NCBI RefSeq assembly: GCF_001949145.1
Contig: NW_019091394.1
Span: forward strand, 126,001-170,301
Source: Acanthaster planci
Taxonomy: Eukaryota > Echinodermata > Asteroidea > Valvatida > Acanthasteridae
Direction of reading: 5' to 3'
Length of the DNA: 44,301 bases
Part shown: one piece after another, positions 11,230 through 22,897 of the stretch
Numbering within the stretch: the first letter of the stretch is position 1
Layout: every line of letters begins with the position of its first letter
Notes under the pieces: model-generated
The model's input: only the letters and a program-made list of their open reading frames with translations
Database searches by the model: none
Told to the model about the DNA's origin: nothing
Translations under genes and position numbers: made by a program

Positions 11230-11330
11230 AAAAAATGTTGTACAGTGGGCGCGTTATATCGCCACTATTTCGACAAAATGTTGTACAGTGGGCGCGTTAT
11301 ATCGCCACTGTTTCGACAAAATGTTGTATA
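11230..11330. repeat. 43-bp tandem repeat, about 2.3 copies, each with an internal hairpin
   Basis: ATGTTGTACAGTGGGCGCGT recurs at 11235 and 11278, and a partial third copy starts at 11321. Each full unit contains CAGTGGGCG...CGCCACTG, arms that can pair across TTATAT. Copies differ by about one base, so the duplication is recent. Confidence 0.75.
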
Positions 11331-14300
11331 AGTACGCACGAATAGGATGAAACAATAATAGCCCAGCATAAAAACATAAATAGGCGCTTTGAAATAAAGA
11401 GGAATACGAGCATTGTTTTAAAGACAAGTGAATGTGCCTGTATTTAGCATGATTTTGTTATGAGTACTTACCAACACCATGAATTCGAGTGAACACCATT
11501 TCTGAAGCCCGTTCAGTTAAAAAAAATTTTACCTAGAAAACAGAGCTTTCGATGGGTGAATCATGACGGGATTATGACACGCTCCGAACGATTTCCCCCG
11601 CCTATAAAACTGGTTTTGTTTTCTGGGTGCAGAAATTGCTGCTAAGTTACGATATTGTGTTCTGCTGGCAACGCAAGGTGGGGGCTTCTACAAAAAAGGG
11701 CCGTTAAGTAAATTTAGTTTCTTCACAGTAACTGTCACTATGTAAAATACATACTTCAAAGTTTGATAGTTTATCTATGTTTTCTTCTTGTCGAAAAAGT
11801 ATACAGAAGTGACTCGTCGTTACAAACGTCACAGCCAAACTCCAGAACACCATGCCCCATGACATTCAGCCGAAAGATTGAGATATCTATTGGATTGTAC
11901 AGTAACGTTTTTCATAAGCTTCAGGCTGAAGATAGGCCCTGCACGAAGTTATTCACACGAAATGCGTGCTCACCCATGATTGAGGAAAAAACAAATTGTC
12001 AATTTTCACAACAGATACGGCAGTGGTTGCATACATACTTAGCTTCCAATTTGCCTGGACAGAGCATGCGAATTTGTTCCCCACGGGTAACTGTCACATT
12101 CACGTGTCTCAAGCGGTTTCGCCTGCAGGACACGCTAGAGTTCAGCACACTCGGTAAGGCTGCTTGGTGATGTTTGTTGAGGACTACGGTAGTGGCATAC
12201 TAAAGGCGTTGCTGAAGATCTTCGACGCTGTTACCTGTCAATATAACTGCCAGGTGGTCCTTCAAATAATTATTCCACCGTGGTTAAAAGGTCCGTTGTT
12301 TTGCGCATGTTTTGAGATGGAATCTACTTTGCGGAGTTCCCTATATTACATTTCACAACATTACTTCTTTACAGTAATATTCTGTTTTGTACCTCCGTTG
12401 TTTTTAATATTGTAATTTCTATGAATGTGATTTTTTTTTAAATATTGGTAGGGACCTTACTTTAAACATCACGTGACAATACAGTCTGTTTCTTTTACTG
12501 TGCGTTCCGCACGTGCGTCACGTTAATGCCTTGGGACAGTGGAGCTGAAAATAATTGAAATGATTGAATGACACGGTCCATCGGTGTCATAAAGTGTCAG
12601 CTTGGTCGTTAAGAACCACAAGTTGATGAAAAAGGCAGAAAAAACTTATGACGATGTTTGAGGTCATTACCCTGCCAGGCGAATTCCCACTGAAGCCAGC
12701 AGTAGTCGTGAGGCTGTCGAAACATTTCTCCGATGTCCGCAATGAGGGACGATTCTCTCCACAAGAATCTGTGAATTATTTCAACTAAACAGTGCAGATT
12801 AGCAATATTGCATTTAATGTGAAGTGTGTTCCCGGACATTTTCAAACTTTTTCTTCATAAACGGTCCAATTCGTCTCAAGAAGACTGGAACGCGCAAATA
12901 TTATACAGTGAATTTAGTCATTTGTCGTTTCAAGTGACCAGTAATCTAATCCATTCGATTTGGTCAGATTTCAGTATAGAATTCGTCATCACCCGATAAT
13001 CACGTATGTAAAGATTAAATGAGTCTTTTTTGATCGGTCTCAAAGAACATTTCGATGATATTAATTGAAGGGTGTACAAGCATGTATAGACGTATTCGGC
13101 TCGGTAATACAAGACGAGAAAATGAAGGTTGAGCAGCCAATCAAAGGACGAAAAATGAGTCGATTGTTTGTCAAAGATGTGGAAATATGACTACGTTTTT
13201 GCTTGTCAGTGATAAGTACAGGACTCCTTATTTCTTGCATTAGAGATACGTCAAGAAATTTGATTGGCCCCCAAAAGAAGCTGTTCTGTCCTTTATATTT
13301 GATTCACGTCAAACACTACGTTGGAGACGTGTCAAACTGGAAATAGGCCGAAATAATTATCCTGGAATTTTGAAAATTTATCAAGGACTTTTATTTTAAG
13401 GAAATGCTGGGAACCATGTAATAAAATAAACAAACGGATATTGAAATAAAAAATAAGCTTTCTTAATAGTTGATAGGATCATTCCATGCACGCACCGAAA
13501 AAAACGCACATTTTACAGGCTCTCCCGGTCAGTTTCAGCGAAAATCTGCTCACTTTTGTCAACACACATTCGCATAGATACTACGGTTTGGTTTGTTTGG
13601 AGGTTTCTTTTCTCCTATTTTGACATTCAAATTTCTTTTCTTGTACATTTTTGTTCTTAGTTTTACCGTTCAGTTTCGTCACTCCACTCCATCACTCCAC
13701 TTTGTTTATGGGCATTTAAAACTACACTATCACCATTCTTCAGTGTAATATCTGCTACCTTTCTGGAACAGATGCAGTCAAATTAAAGTCATCCACGCGT
13801 AAAGGGTCTTTTTGCCTGTTTTTGTTTTGTTTTTGTTTGCAGTATATCTATTTGGCGTTCTGAGTGTTCAATTCAGGAGTGTAAGAGAAATTGATGCCGT
13901 TGGTCTTCTATTGCTAGTCGCTGTGTATGATATTTTTGTTCCATAATCATATTTTGATCATTGTAAATGACTTTTTTGCATCCTTGTACAGTTTGTGTTT
14001 GTATACGCCTATTTCTTGAGTCAACTCAGAAAGTTTTTGTTTTGCTCTTTGTGTGTATTCATGCTGTTCATATGTGTTTCCTGATCATTCACACCTTTTT
14101 AAAATGTACATATAAGTTGACAAAAGTTCAGGGAAACGAATTCAGGGTTAACATAAGAAAACATAAAAACTTGGTTAACATGCCTTTGCCATGGAAAGCG
14201 TCGATCAGGTTTTCCCTTTCTACGATGCTCACCTTTCTGTAAGAACCTGGCTGCCATATTTTTTGTACGAAGTCACGTTGACAAAAACGCTGTCACACAA

Positions 14301-15087
14301 TCCACTGTCAAACCTTTTGTGTTGGAAAATCAGATTTTATGTAGGATCCAGAAAGCGCTTATCACGTGAATTCTTACGAGTGAAACGAAATTGCTTATTG
14401 ACAAAAATAAGTGACAGATCAGACCTCTTTCTAAGCCCTTTGACGAATTTGAATGAATGAAACGATCTGTGTATTTTGAAAGAACGTGTTTCCCGAAAGA
14501 ATGCTCAATAACAAAGTCGAATGTTTGCTTTTGATTTTTGAATTCTCGTGTGAATCGAAGGATCATTCTTTTTAAAGCGAAATTACATGGATCGTGTGTT
14601 CAATGACTTTTTGCTGAAATTGGCCGGAAAAACCTGTACAATGTACGCCAACCGTTACAATCCTTTCAGAGTGTTGTATTCCCAAGTGTCACTGATGACA
14701 CACCAAAATTTACGCAGACGAAAAAGTAGTGACGCCACGTGGATTGTTTTCACGTGCGGAGTTAAGTTGGTGATTGGTCATGCGCATAGGTCTGTACAGA
14801 AACACATGTATGCGCAAACCTGTTTGCGGTCTGCTGAATGGCCATATTACCAGGTGGGCGTGGTAAATGGACAAACGCATACTCAAGCGTAAAAAGACAA
14901 GCAGTTCTACAAGGCACCAAACGCAATACGTAGATCGACAAGCTTCAACGATCTTCGTCCGTTTGTCGTGTATGTATACGGCTGTACTATATCACACTCT
15001 TTAACGTAATCAAAACATTGATGGGCACAGCGTCAGGTGAAGATCGAGATTCAGTGAGTTTGAAATGACTTTGGAGCCTCTTCAACC

Positions 15088-16101
15088 ATGGCAGAAGCCC
15101 TACTTGTCCTCCGAATCATCAAGACAATCGTTGGTCTGATCGGCCTTATTGGAAACACATTGGTGGCCACCGTTATTTATCGGGTGAAGTTCATGCACAC
15201 ATTGACCAATGCTTTCATCTGCAACCAGGCCGTGGTGGACTTCCTGGGCTCGCTCTTCCTGATCCTGAGTAGCAACATCGCGGTTCCTGACCCACTTCCA
15301 GACACCCTGGGCTACCACGTGGTCTGCCACCTCTGGCTGTCCAACCTCTTCCTCTGGGCTTTCTTCACCTCCTCTACCATGAACCTGCTGTCGCTCACCT
15401 GCGAGCGCTACGTAGCCATCGTCTACCCGTTCAAGTATGCCACTCTGTACACCACCAAGTCCGTTACCTGCATAATGGTGGTCATCTGGTTATCGGGACT
15501 CATTCTTGACGGGGCCTACACGGCAGCAGTGAACACCTACGCCAACGGTCAGTGTTTCTACTCCTCGGCAGTCGGCTCCCGGACACTTGGCATTGTCTTT
15601 ATCCTGGTCAAGTTCTTCATCCCCGCGATCTTCATGTTGGCTGTCTACTCGCACATGACGGTGGAGCTCAAGCGAAGCGCCAACCGTATCGGTGCTATCG
15701 CCCCAACCGTGTCGGCCACCGTGAATTCGGGCCCGGGCACTAGCGCGGGTGGGGCCCGCCCGCTCAACGCCGAAGAATCCCTCCTCCGAGCCCGCCGCAA
15801 CATCTTCAAGACCCTCCTGATCGTGTTCCTCACCTTCTTAGTGTGCTGGACACCGAACCAGGTTATCTTCTTCATGTTCAATTTTGGCTGGAGTCTAGAC
15901 TTCTCTGGGGCCATCTACATCATATCTGTCTCGCTAGTAGCCATCAATTCGTGCGTCAATCCCTTCATCTATGCCTTCAAGTACAAGCAGTTTCGGCGAG
16001 GTTTTCTCTCCCTGATCGGCCAGACAGACGAGGACCCGCTACGGCCCTCCGAAGCAGCCACCCGTCAGTGGAATTTCCGAAACAGTGAGGCTACACCCTG
16101 A
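15088..16101 (+). CDS. rhodopsin-class (class A) G protein-coupled receptor, intronless, paralogue 1
   Basis: A single exon encodes 337 residues; the ATG has a good context (CAACCATGG). Seven membrane segments are visible: about 9-31, 41-63, 83-105, 125-147, 167-189, 241-263 and 273-298. Class A hallmarks are N23 (IGNTLV) in TM1, D51 in TM2, C80 and C156 for the extracellular disulfide, E106-R-Y at the end of TM3, C253-W-T-P in TM6 and N291-PFIY in TM7. The extracellular N-terminus is only about 8 residues. Loop 3 (195-238) is Ala/Gly/Ser-rich. The overall look recalls peptide-type receptors (galanin/allatostatin/somatostatin-like), but it also fits lineage-expanded single-exon receptors known from echinoderms. 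The ligand cannot be told. The coding region is much richer in GC than its flanks. It is closely related to the receptor at 19475. Confidence 0.95.
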   Translation: MAEALLVLRIIKTIVGLIGLIGNTLVATVIYRVKFMHTLTNAFICNQAVVDFLGSLFLILSSNIAVPDPLPDTLGYHVVCHLWLSNLFLWAFFTSSTMNLLSLTCERYVAIVYPFKYATLYTTKSVTCIMVVIWLSGLILDGAYTAAVNTYANGQCFYSSAVGSRTLGIVFILVKFFIPAIFMLAVYSHMTVELKRSANRIGAIAPTVSATVNSGPGTSAGGARPLNAEESLLRARRNIFKTLLIVFLTFLVCWTPNQVIFFMFNFGWSLDFSGAIYIISVSLVAINSCVNPFIYAFKYKQFRRGFLSLIGQTDEDPLRPSEAATRQWNFRNSEATP

Positions 16102-16910
16102 CGTGTCGTTATTTAGCGATTTTCACTGGGAGTCATCAAAACAGATGGATTGAAAGAATCACTGACAGTCACATTAGTACTCCGACAGGCAACCTTCCTA
16201 TCGCAATGCCGGCTCCGTCTGGTTTGTACTTTACAGGCACTGCAAATCAACTGACATCTACTCGAGAATGACTCAAAGGAGAACGCTCTTGATAAACAGA
16301 AATTAACTCAAAACAAGTAACACTGTCGTCTCAATATACCCCGAATGGGATAGTACGTTGTTACCCTCATTGGACTTCTTACACATACACCGTCTTGGAT
16401 GTAAATGTAGATCTGCTTAATTTTGTCGGATAACTTTTAACTTTATTTCATTAATTTAATAAGGTAAGTACTTCGCTTTAATTTAGTAGTAGCCTATAGT
16501 ACACCAACCTTTACTTAAAACAATCTACACACATATACGCACTGAACGCAACAAATTATGATGATCATCTATACGTACTTAGTTATATCTCTCCAACTAC
16601 TACAGCACGGCCATAGCTTTTAAATTGATAAAGTTCACCTCCCATTTTCCTGCATATAGAAATCCAAGAAACGTCGTGACATCAAGACGATGCCACTCTG
16701 AATGTTTTCGATAAATGACAGAATGAACATTTTTCTTTTCGGTGATGAAGACTGATTTAAAGCACTGTCATGTTGAATATAGATGTTCTCACATCTTTTC
16801 CGTCATGGCAAATTTCGCTGCGAATTTTTCTAGACTTCATGCAGGCTTCTAGAAAATAAAATCTGATTTCTGTCAGGTGATTGTCCAAATGTTAGATGGC
16901 CTATGGAGTG

Positions 16911-16916
16911 AATAAA
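16911..16916 (+). terminator. candidate polyadenylation signal for GPCR 1
   Basis: AATAAA lies about 0.8 kb after the stop codon of the receptor gene in AT-rich sequence. Another AATAAA sits near 16854. Confidence 0.4.
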
Positions 16917-17681
16917 GCTGTAAGCAAATGCCATTCGGAAAAATACTGAGAAACCTATTATTTGGAAAAGCGTTGAATGATGCAAAATACTAACTCAGAC
17001 TAATGTATGAATAGTTAGTTACTTTGTTGCTGTTTTTGAAATTGTTTACGCAGAAAATAACTATTCGTTCAACTCGGAAAAATGAGGCTGCGTTTAATCT
17101 AGGAATAAAGGGTAATCAAAGTCACAATATCTCAAGACTGTATCTTGCTATTGATTGCTATTGATTACTAAATAATTATGCCAAGTTCTATTGCCTTTTA
17201 CAATATATAGTTTTGAAAGTCCAAGAGTATCCATAATTTTACAATGGCATCTCATAATTATGTGTGGCAAACACAACATTGTGTTAAAGTGGCTGCGTAT
17301 TTATGTTGAAGCATTTTATTGTACCGCGTTACCGCTCTGTTGCCACGCTGAGGAAGTGGTGTGGCTTTGTATCAATGAATAGTCTTTGTGAACATTGTAG
17401 CGGGATTTAGTAAAAATGTGACAAATAACCTTGGAAGAGAAACGGACGTCATTGCGAGTGGGTTAATAATAGTGGGTGAGAAATGGCAAGTACATCCATG
17501 AAATCATCTTTGGCTTCTATAACACTTCCAATTCTGTCAGTACAACGACAACAGTGGTTACTCTTGAGGAAAAAATAAAAAAAATCCCTAATTGCTGTCT
17601 GTCGCTCTTGGCTCATCTTCTCACGTCGACTTTTTATTGACGCAGTGGGACGCCCGGCGGGACTGTTGTTGCCGAAGAGCG

Positions 17682-17687
17682 TATAAA
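17682..17687 (+). promoter_or_regulatory. TATA box, probable promoter of GPCR 2
   Basis: TATAAA stands in a short GC-rich stretch (17640-17710) with a possible start site about 25-30 bp downstream (GGCACTGTTC near 17705). A noncoding exon with a strong donor follows at 17850. Assignment to the receptor at 19475 rests on orientation and distance only. Confidence 0.4.
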
Positions 17688-17708
17688 GCCTTCCCAGTCG
17701 GCGGCACT

Positions 17709-17850
17709 GTTCTCCATCCTGATTTCCCGTAGGGTGTTGTTAGATTGGAAAATCGCTCAATTTGCTTCACTCGATTTGATCTACATGTTCTTTAATCTTT
17801 TAATGTATGAACTTGTATGTTCTGAACAAGTTTTGATAAAGACTCTTAAG
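17709..17850 (+). other. probable noncoding 5' exon upstream of GPCR 2
   Basis: The stretch starts just after a TATA box and ends in CTCTTAAG followed by GTAAGTTCTG (donor GT at 17851-17852), a near-ideal splice donor. No ATG opens a long frame inside it. Intronless receptor coding regions are often preceded by a spliced 5' UTR exon, so this is a reasonable first exon. The exact start and the acceptor it joins are unknown. Confidence 0.35.
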
Positions 17851-19474
17851 GTAAGTTCTGATGATAATTGTTCAATTGGAGACCTACCTCATTATCCTGG
17901 TTGAAGACTAAGATCGTCGACCCCGATATTTAATTTCTCTACACTGTATCTGAACTGCGATATTATAACTCTTTTTGCTTTCCCTGTGATTATCCCGTAC
18001 TACTGATTGTAAGCCGCCGGGCATTACAACCACACAATGGGTGAAAGTTAGGTGTACCGGTTGTCGATTGGGGGCGCCGTTCTTTATTATGAATGCCTAG
18101 CTCTTTCGGTGAAATGGTCGCTCATGGCTTCAATGAATTATGTAGGCTGACTAAGGGCACCCCGAATCCAGATTGTAATACGCCCGTGCCTTGGCTTATA
18201 GTACATATGCCAGGCTGTAAACTGGTGCTTTGGGAGCAAAGTCAGAACAGTAGAGGGCGCTATCAGGGTGGCGGGAGGCGGAAACTATTCACAAGAGCCA
18301 AGGCGCGGCTTGCAGGACACATTCGCAGGTCCTCTACCGCGCTTACAGCGCGCTATAGGAATATGTAAGACGTGAGTTTTGTCAAGTACTCATTATAGTT
18401 CGTTTAAATAATAACACAGGTGAAAAGTTCCGCGTGTGCATGGCTTTTGCGCACAAAATTTTGGCATTTGCCGATCGGAGCGCCCTCTAAAGGCGATGAA
18501 GACGAGAAGCGATTGACCTTTTCACTATAAAATTCATAATTTGCACGCATGCGCACACATGGCCTTGGCGGAAAGAAGTGTGAGCGGGCCATTGAAAACG
18601 TACAGGGGGTGCGACTCAGGCTTTCTGGCTTTGTTCATTTTTTTCTTCAGAAAATCCCATTAAATGTTTTTCCCTATAAAACAGCAAGAAAGGACACGGC
18701 AATCTCGTGCGCACAGGAAAAATCATGATTGTAACGTCTTATAAGAGCACTAAAAATCCTGCTAGATTAGAAACTAATTGCAAAAACGTTCCTGCATATG
18801 TTCCTGCAACTGTAATTTGTAACATATCTTGTACATGTAGTGAGTTCATCATATCCACTTACTGTCTCTGCAGAACTTCTCATTAATCAAGATACTATTC
18901 GCTGTATTTGCCCTTATTTTCAACTAATATCGCAACTAGAATGGTTATTTTCCCACGTGTAGCTGTACAGTTTCACGCAAGCAATTGTCCATCTCTCTGA
19001 GGGCATGCAACATTCAGTAACTGGGCTAGCTATCATTATTCATGTGGTGCCATACTTCAGACTACATGGCTCCATTAAGGCACTCGGACAATAAGGAAAC
19101 AATCACAGAGAGGTAATTAAGGGGCCAGACTAGCTTCGAGGCATTGTTACAGGTACATTGTGTAAAAAGGCAAGCACTCACCCATACTGTGTGATTTTGT
19201 TGACGTGATGCGGCACTTGGCAACTAATACAAGGCTGATCCAGTGAGCTTCAATTAAAATTTTGACTCTGCTTGGTAATTCGTCCATGAAGGTGGACGCC
19301 AAACTGAGCTTAGCCATTGAGAACGATGAGCAGCTAAAATGCTGTCTAGTCACGAGTGAATTGTATGTGCCCAGGGCTCTAGACATGTCTGTTTAGTTAT
19401 CCAAAGCTAAACTCAGCATTTCTGGCTGTATCAAGCCCGAGAAGCAGACCATTTGGAGCTTGGCAACCGAAGCA

Positions 19475-20527
19475 ATGGCGGAAACTGTACTGGCTCTTCG
19501 GATCATCAAGACCATCATAGGTCTGCTGGGCATTTTTGACAATGGTCTGGTCATCTTGGTCATAGCCAGAGTGAAATTCATGCACTCGATGACCAACGCC
19601 TTCATCTGCCACCAGGCGGTCATTGATCTGGTAGGCTCCCTCCTGTTGCTCCTAGGAAGCAACATCTCCGATCCGGATCCCTTCCCGGAGTCCACGGCAG
19701 GAGAGGTGCTGTGTCGGCTGTGGTCCGGGGACGCGCTACTGTGGCTCTTCTTCGTTGTGTCTACGTTCAACCTGCTAGGGCTGACGCTGGAGCGGTACTT
19801 CGCCATCGTCTACCCGCTACGTTACCTCGCCGTCTTTGGGCGACGGACGGCCGCTGGCATTATGGTTGCTACCTGGGGCATTGGCATTGTCCTTAAGTCC
19901 TACTCCTTCCTGATCTACACGGTGGTGGATGGAGTCTGCAAGTTTCAGCGCATCTCTGTATCTCACTTCATGGGTCCACTCCTCATCTGCCTCCAGTACT
20001 TCCTCCCAGCCGGTGTGATGTTCTTCTGCTACATCCACATCACTGTGTCTCTGAAGCGTAGCGCCATGAGGGTAATTCCCGCCCCCGCTCCTATCACCAA
20101 ACCCCAAAGTGACACAGATGACCGGGCACCGAGCAAGCCCTCCCAATGTCAAGCCGCCGCCGGACTGGTCGCCAACGACCCACAAAACGCGCTCTACCGT
20201 GCCCGCCGCAACACCTTCAAGACCCTGGTCATCGTCTTTGTGGTTTTCCTGGTGTGCTGGAGCCCAAGCCAGATCACCTTCTTTATGTTCAACCTGGGAT
20301 GGTTCAAGTTGGAGTTCACAAGCCCTCTGAATGTCTTTAGTACGACCATGGTGGCTGCCAACTGTTGTATCAATCCCATCATCTACAGCTTTCAGTACAA
20401 CCAGTTCCAGCGAGGCGTCAAGCAGCTTTTCCTTGGCGAGGCAGTGGTCCAGAACAGCTCCAGAACATCTGAATCCAAGCGTCAAGCACCCCGTAATCAT
20501 GCCACAAATTCAACTGCCAACAACTGA
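19475..20527 (+). CDS. rhodopsin-class (class A) G protein-coupled receptor, intronless, paralogue 2
   Basis: A single exon encodes 350 residues. The frame is open a few codons upstream, but ATG 19475 is the first ATG and aligns with the start of paralogue 1 (MAETVLALRIIKTI against MAEALLVLRIIKTI). Motifs: N23 in TM1, preceded by Asp instead of the usual Gly; D51 in TM2; C80 and C155 for the disulfide; E106-R-Y; C261-W-S-P; N300-PIIY. A possible N-glycosylation site (NIS) follows TM2 near residue 63. Loop 3 (196-242) is Pro-rich and longer than in paralogue 1. The tail is Ser/Asn-rich with likely phosphorylation sites. The two receptors are most alike in TM1-TM2 and TM6 and differ most in extracellular parts and TM4-TM5, as expected if ligand preference diverged after tandem duplication. 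Confidence 0.95.
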   Translation: MAETVLALRIIKTIIGLLGIFDNGLVILVIARVKFMHSMTNAFICHQAVIDLVGSLLLLLGSNISDPDPFPESTAGEVLCRLWSGDALLWLFFVVSTFNLLGLTLERYFAIVYPLRYLAVFGRRTAAGIMVATWGIGIVLKSYSFLIYTVVDGVCKFQRISVSHFMGPLLICLQYFLPAGVMFFCYIHITVSLKRSAMRVIPAPAPITKPQSDTDDRAPSKPSQCQAAAGLVANDPQNALYRARRNTFKTLVIVFVVFLVCWSPSQITFFMFNLGWFKLEFTSPLNVFSTTMVAANCCINPIIYSFQYNQFQRGVKQLFLGEAVVQNSSRTSESKRQAPRNHATNSTANN

Positions 20528-20905
20528 ACAAGCTGACAAAATATGAAACAAAGTTAACGGTAGTCATCGTCACGTGATCACAGAAAAGTCTAATTTTATT
20601 TATTCATTATTTTTTTCAGTAGGTGTAAACTAGCTACACAGAACTTTCCAACAGCCAGACGCTTACAAACAATTATCCACAAAGTTGAAAACTCAAGATT
20701 TAAACGTTGGTGTACATGTACATTGTATTCTGCGATACGCGTGGAAAGGCACAGAGCCAGAACCAAGAACGGCCCAGGGGGGGGGTTGGCAAAAAATGTT
20801 GATTTTTTTCCCCCGTGTAACCTTAAGCTTTTATGGCCTTTCTGATGTGGGAAGCTACATTTTCAAGCTTTAACATGTACTCGTTTTGGGAAGGAAGGGA
20901 AATGA

Positions 20906-20911
20906 AATAAA
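20906..20911 (+). terminator. candidate polyadenylation signal for GPCR 2
   Basis: AATAAA lies about 380 bp after the receptor stop codon and is the first such hexamer downstream on this strand. Confidence 0.45.
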
Positions 20912-22897
20912 CAAAAGAATTATACTTTTCTTTCATTACTTTTTCAAAAAAGAAACAAAATTGGGTCATGGCTCCCCCTTTGGCCCCCATCCTTGAATAT
21001 GCCGATAAATTCATGAATTATCAATGGATTCGTTGTATAATACGCTTCTCAGTGTGGCAAATCATACAAAAACGCCAACTTATTGCAAACGGCTCTTCTT
21101 TGAGTACGAGTAAAGCATAACTTGAACGTTCTTGGAACAGCGTACACTGTATAATGTTTTTAGGATACTTTAACACAACTTGAAACGTTGCTTGAACTAA
21201 TTCGCTTGCGTCTTCAATGTTACCCTTTCTGGATCACACAAAAGATTCAACGAAGAGTGGAATTGGGTCGTGTAGCTACGTTTAAAATAATGTTTCACAG
21301 AACTGGCACAGCAACATTCATAGCACTTTTCGCACATTGTACATGTATAGGGCTGGACCTCCCACTTTGAGAGTATCCTGTGCATCTAATTGCTGCGTAT
21401 GGTGTGGTAATGAAGTGTTTCTTTTTTGTGAAATGTATATGTACGAGTGAGAACAATTGTTACATGTATTCAGAAAATTAAAGGGAACGCACTTGTCCCC
21501 CAACATACTTTTGAGTTTGCTAGATACCTTAAGTACGTTGAGTGTGTCACTAGGAATCTAAACCGCAAAGCGGATATTAATTGTACCGACAGCATTTTCG
21601 TCCATCCATGATACGGACATCTTTTTTTCGTGAAAACTCGCACTAGATTCCTTTTCAACACGCCTACAGCTTTCAAAGACATATGTGTTATTTCCAATTA
21701 AATTAAGACAGCCTATAAGGCAGACAACACCACTCTTTTGAAAAGTCAGTCTTGTGGCGACGCCTTGTGACGCATTAGACAATACATTTTGTACATCGTT
21801 ACTTCTTTTGTCAAATGTTATTAATGAATGTCCATTTTTTGAAAGATACCTATCGTGTAAAAATAAAGTGATTGGTAATAAGGAAACCTAGAGAGAAATC
21901 ACTTGTTCTTCGGTTGCATTTCAAAAGACGAACATTTTGTTTCCTATTGGGTACATATACTTAGAAGGTGGTTACAATTTCTTGTTAGACACTAGTTGGG
22001 TATAGCTCTCCTTTCCTATCGGCCAACGACCCTTCACTACGTATTAAATTCCTTCAAGACATCTGTTCTATAGTTCTAGCACCCAGCCTCTGAAAAGGAC
22101 ATACGAGTGGGGGAAAAATGAAAGTGGGCCCACACAAAACCGTTCGCATGGTCGGACAATGACATTTTATTTTCACACAAAACTGTAGAATTATGTTATT
22201 GTTGGCTCAGTTGTGACTTGATCAGCGCGTTCCTCTTCAGCGAGGTAGACGAGGGGAGGAATACAGAGTAGGCTGGACTCTGTTATAATCCTATGACATT
22301 TCCAGCCGTGAAAATCTTCACTCAAAGCGTGCCTTGGCACTTTGCAGGCAAATTGAAACCTTGGGTCCCAGGTGTGAGTCAGTAGTGAAATCAGCTTTGA
22401 AAACCTCGGGTTTGTTACTCCGTTGACGCTGACGAGGACGGGTATCTTATTACTTACTGATTGCAATCTTCCACGAAGGGCGGTGAGCTGAGATCATACC
22501 CCGTTTCCGAAATATGATCGATCCCGTTGGCAGGTGTATTGTTTTTGCGGATAAAGTGCTTCTCAAATTTCATTCGGTTTGAATAACGCATGGCTCACTC
22601 GCCAGACAAATTTCGCATGGAAAATGTTATTCTTGGAGCGTCGTTTCATGTGTCACGTGTCTGGGGGGTAGTACTACTTACTCATGTTGGGGATGCCATT
22701 TTTCAAAATAAGCATTGGTTCACCTCCACACGAGTGCCCCACTTGTTTCGACAAGTGGGATAAAAAAATACTAAAATTTTCTTGACACGCTGGAAATAGA
22801 AAACTTGGAGCTATATAGCTGTTTTTGGTAGAAACCTACATCTGGGCCGTTTATGTCCTTCACCACAAGTTCTTTGTTCACCTTGTTTCAGTTATTT

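Larger units (their letters stand above)
9073..15087. other. intergenic region between EMC5 and the first GPCR
   Basis: No gene of known family is seen over 6 kb. The stretch holds a 12-bp tandem repeat near 9783-9825, an unidentified minus-strand frame at 10000-10449, a 43-bp tandem repeat at 11230-11330, and several unremarkable open frames (for example 11763-12170 and 14587-14892) without similarity or splice support. The segment 14690-15087 is the presumed promoter and 5' UTR of the GPCR at 15088. Confidence 0.5.
16102..19474. other. intergenic/5' UTR region between the two GPCR genes
   Basis: No coding exon is seen. AATAAA at 16911-16916 is a likely poly(A) signal for the first receptor. 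A TATA box at 17682 and a strong donor at 17851 suggest a promoter and noncoding exon for the second receptor. Possible acceptors for it include those ending at 18650 (after a T-rich tract) and 18873. No transposon is recognised. Confidence 0.5.

Noticed and set aside
11763-12170. 135-codon frame on +
   Set aside because: No recognisable domain, no good splice context, and ordinary noncoding base use. Treated as chance.
12609-12845. Minus-strand frame with LIADIGEMFRQ, similar to a BEL/Pao reverse transcriptase segment
   Set aside because: The similarity covers about ten residues, and the rest does not fit a reverse transcriptase. Too short to call a retroelement.
14587-14892. 101-codon frame on + before GPCR 1
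   Set aside because: It has no domain or signal features and lies where the promoter and 5' UTR of the receptor are expected.
19460-19474. Earlier start for GPCR 2 at 19460
   Set aside because: The codon there is TTG. The first ATG is 19475, and it aligns with the start of the paralogue at 15088.
19817-20500. 227-codon open frame on - across GPCR 2
   Set aside because: It is antisense to a clear seven-helix receptor in GC-rich sequence, has no family features, and is explained by the composition of the sense gene.
22191-22466. 91-codon frame on -
   Set aside because: No family features and no flanking exons were found.
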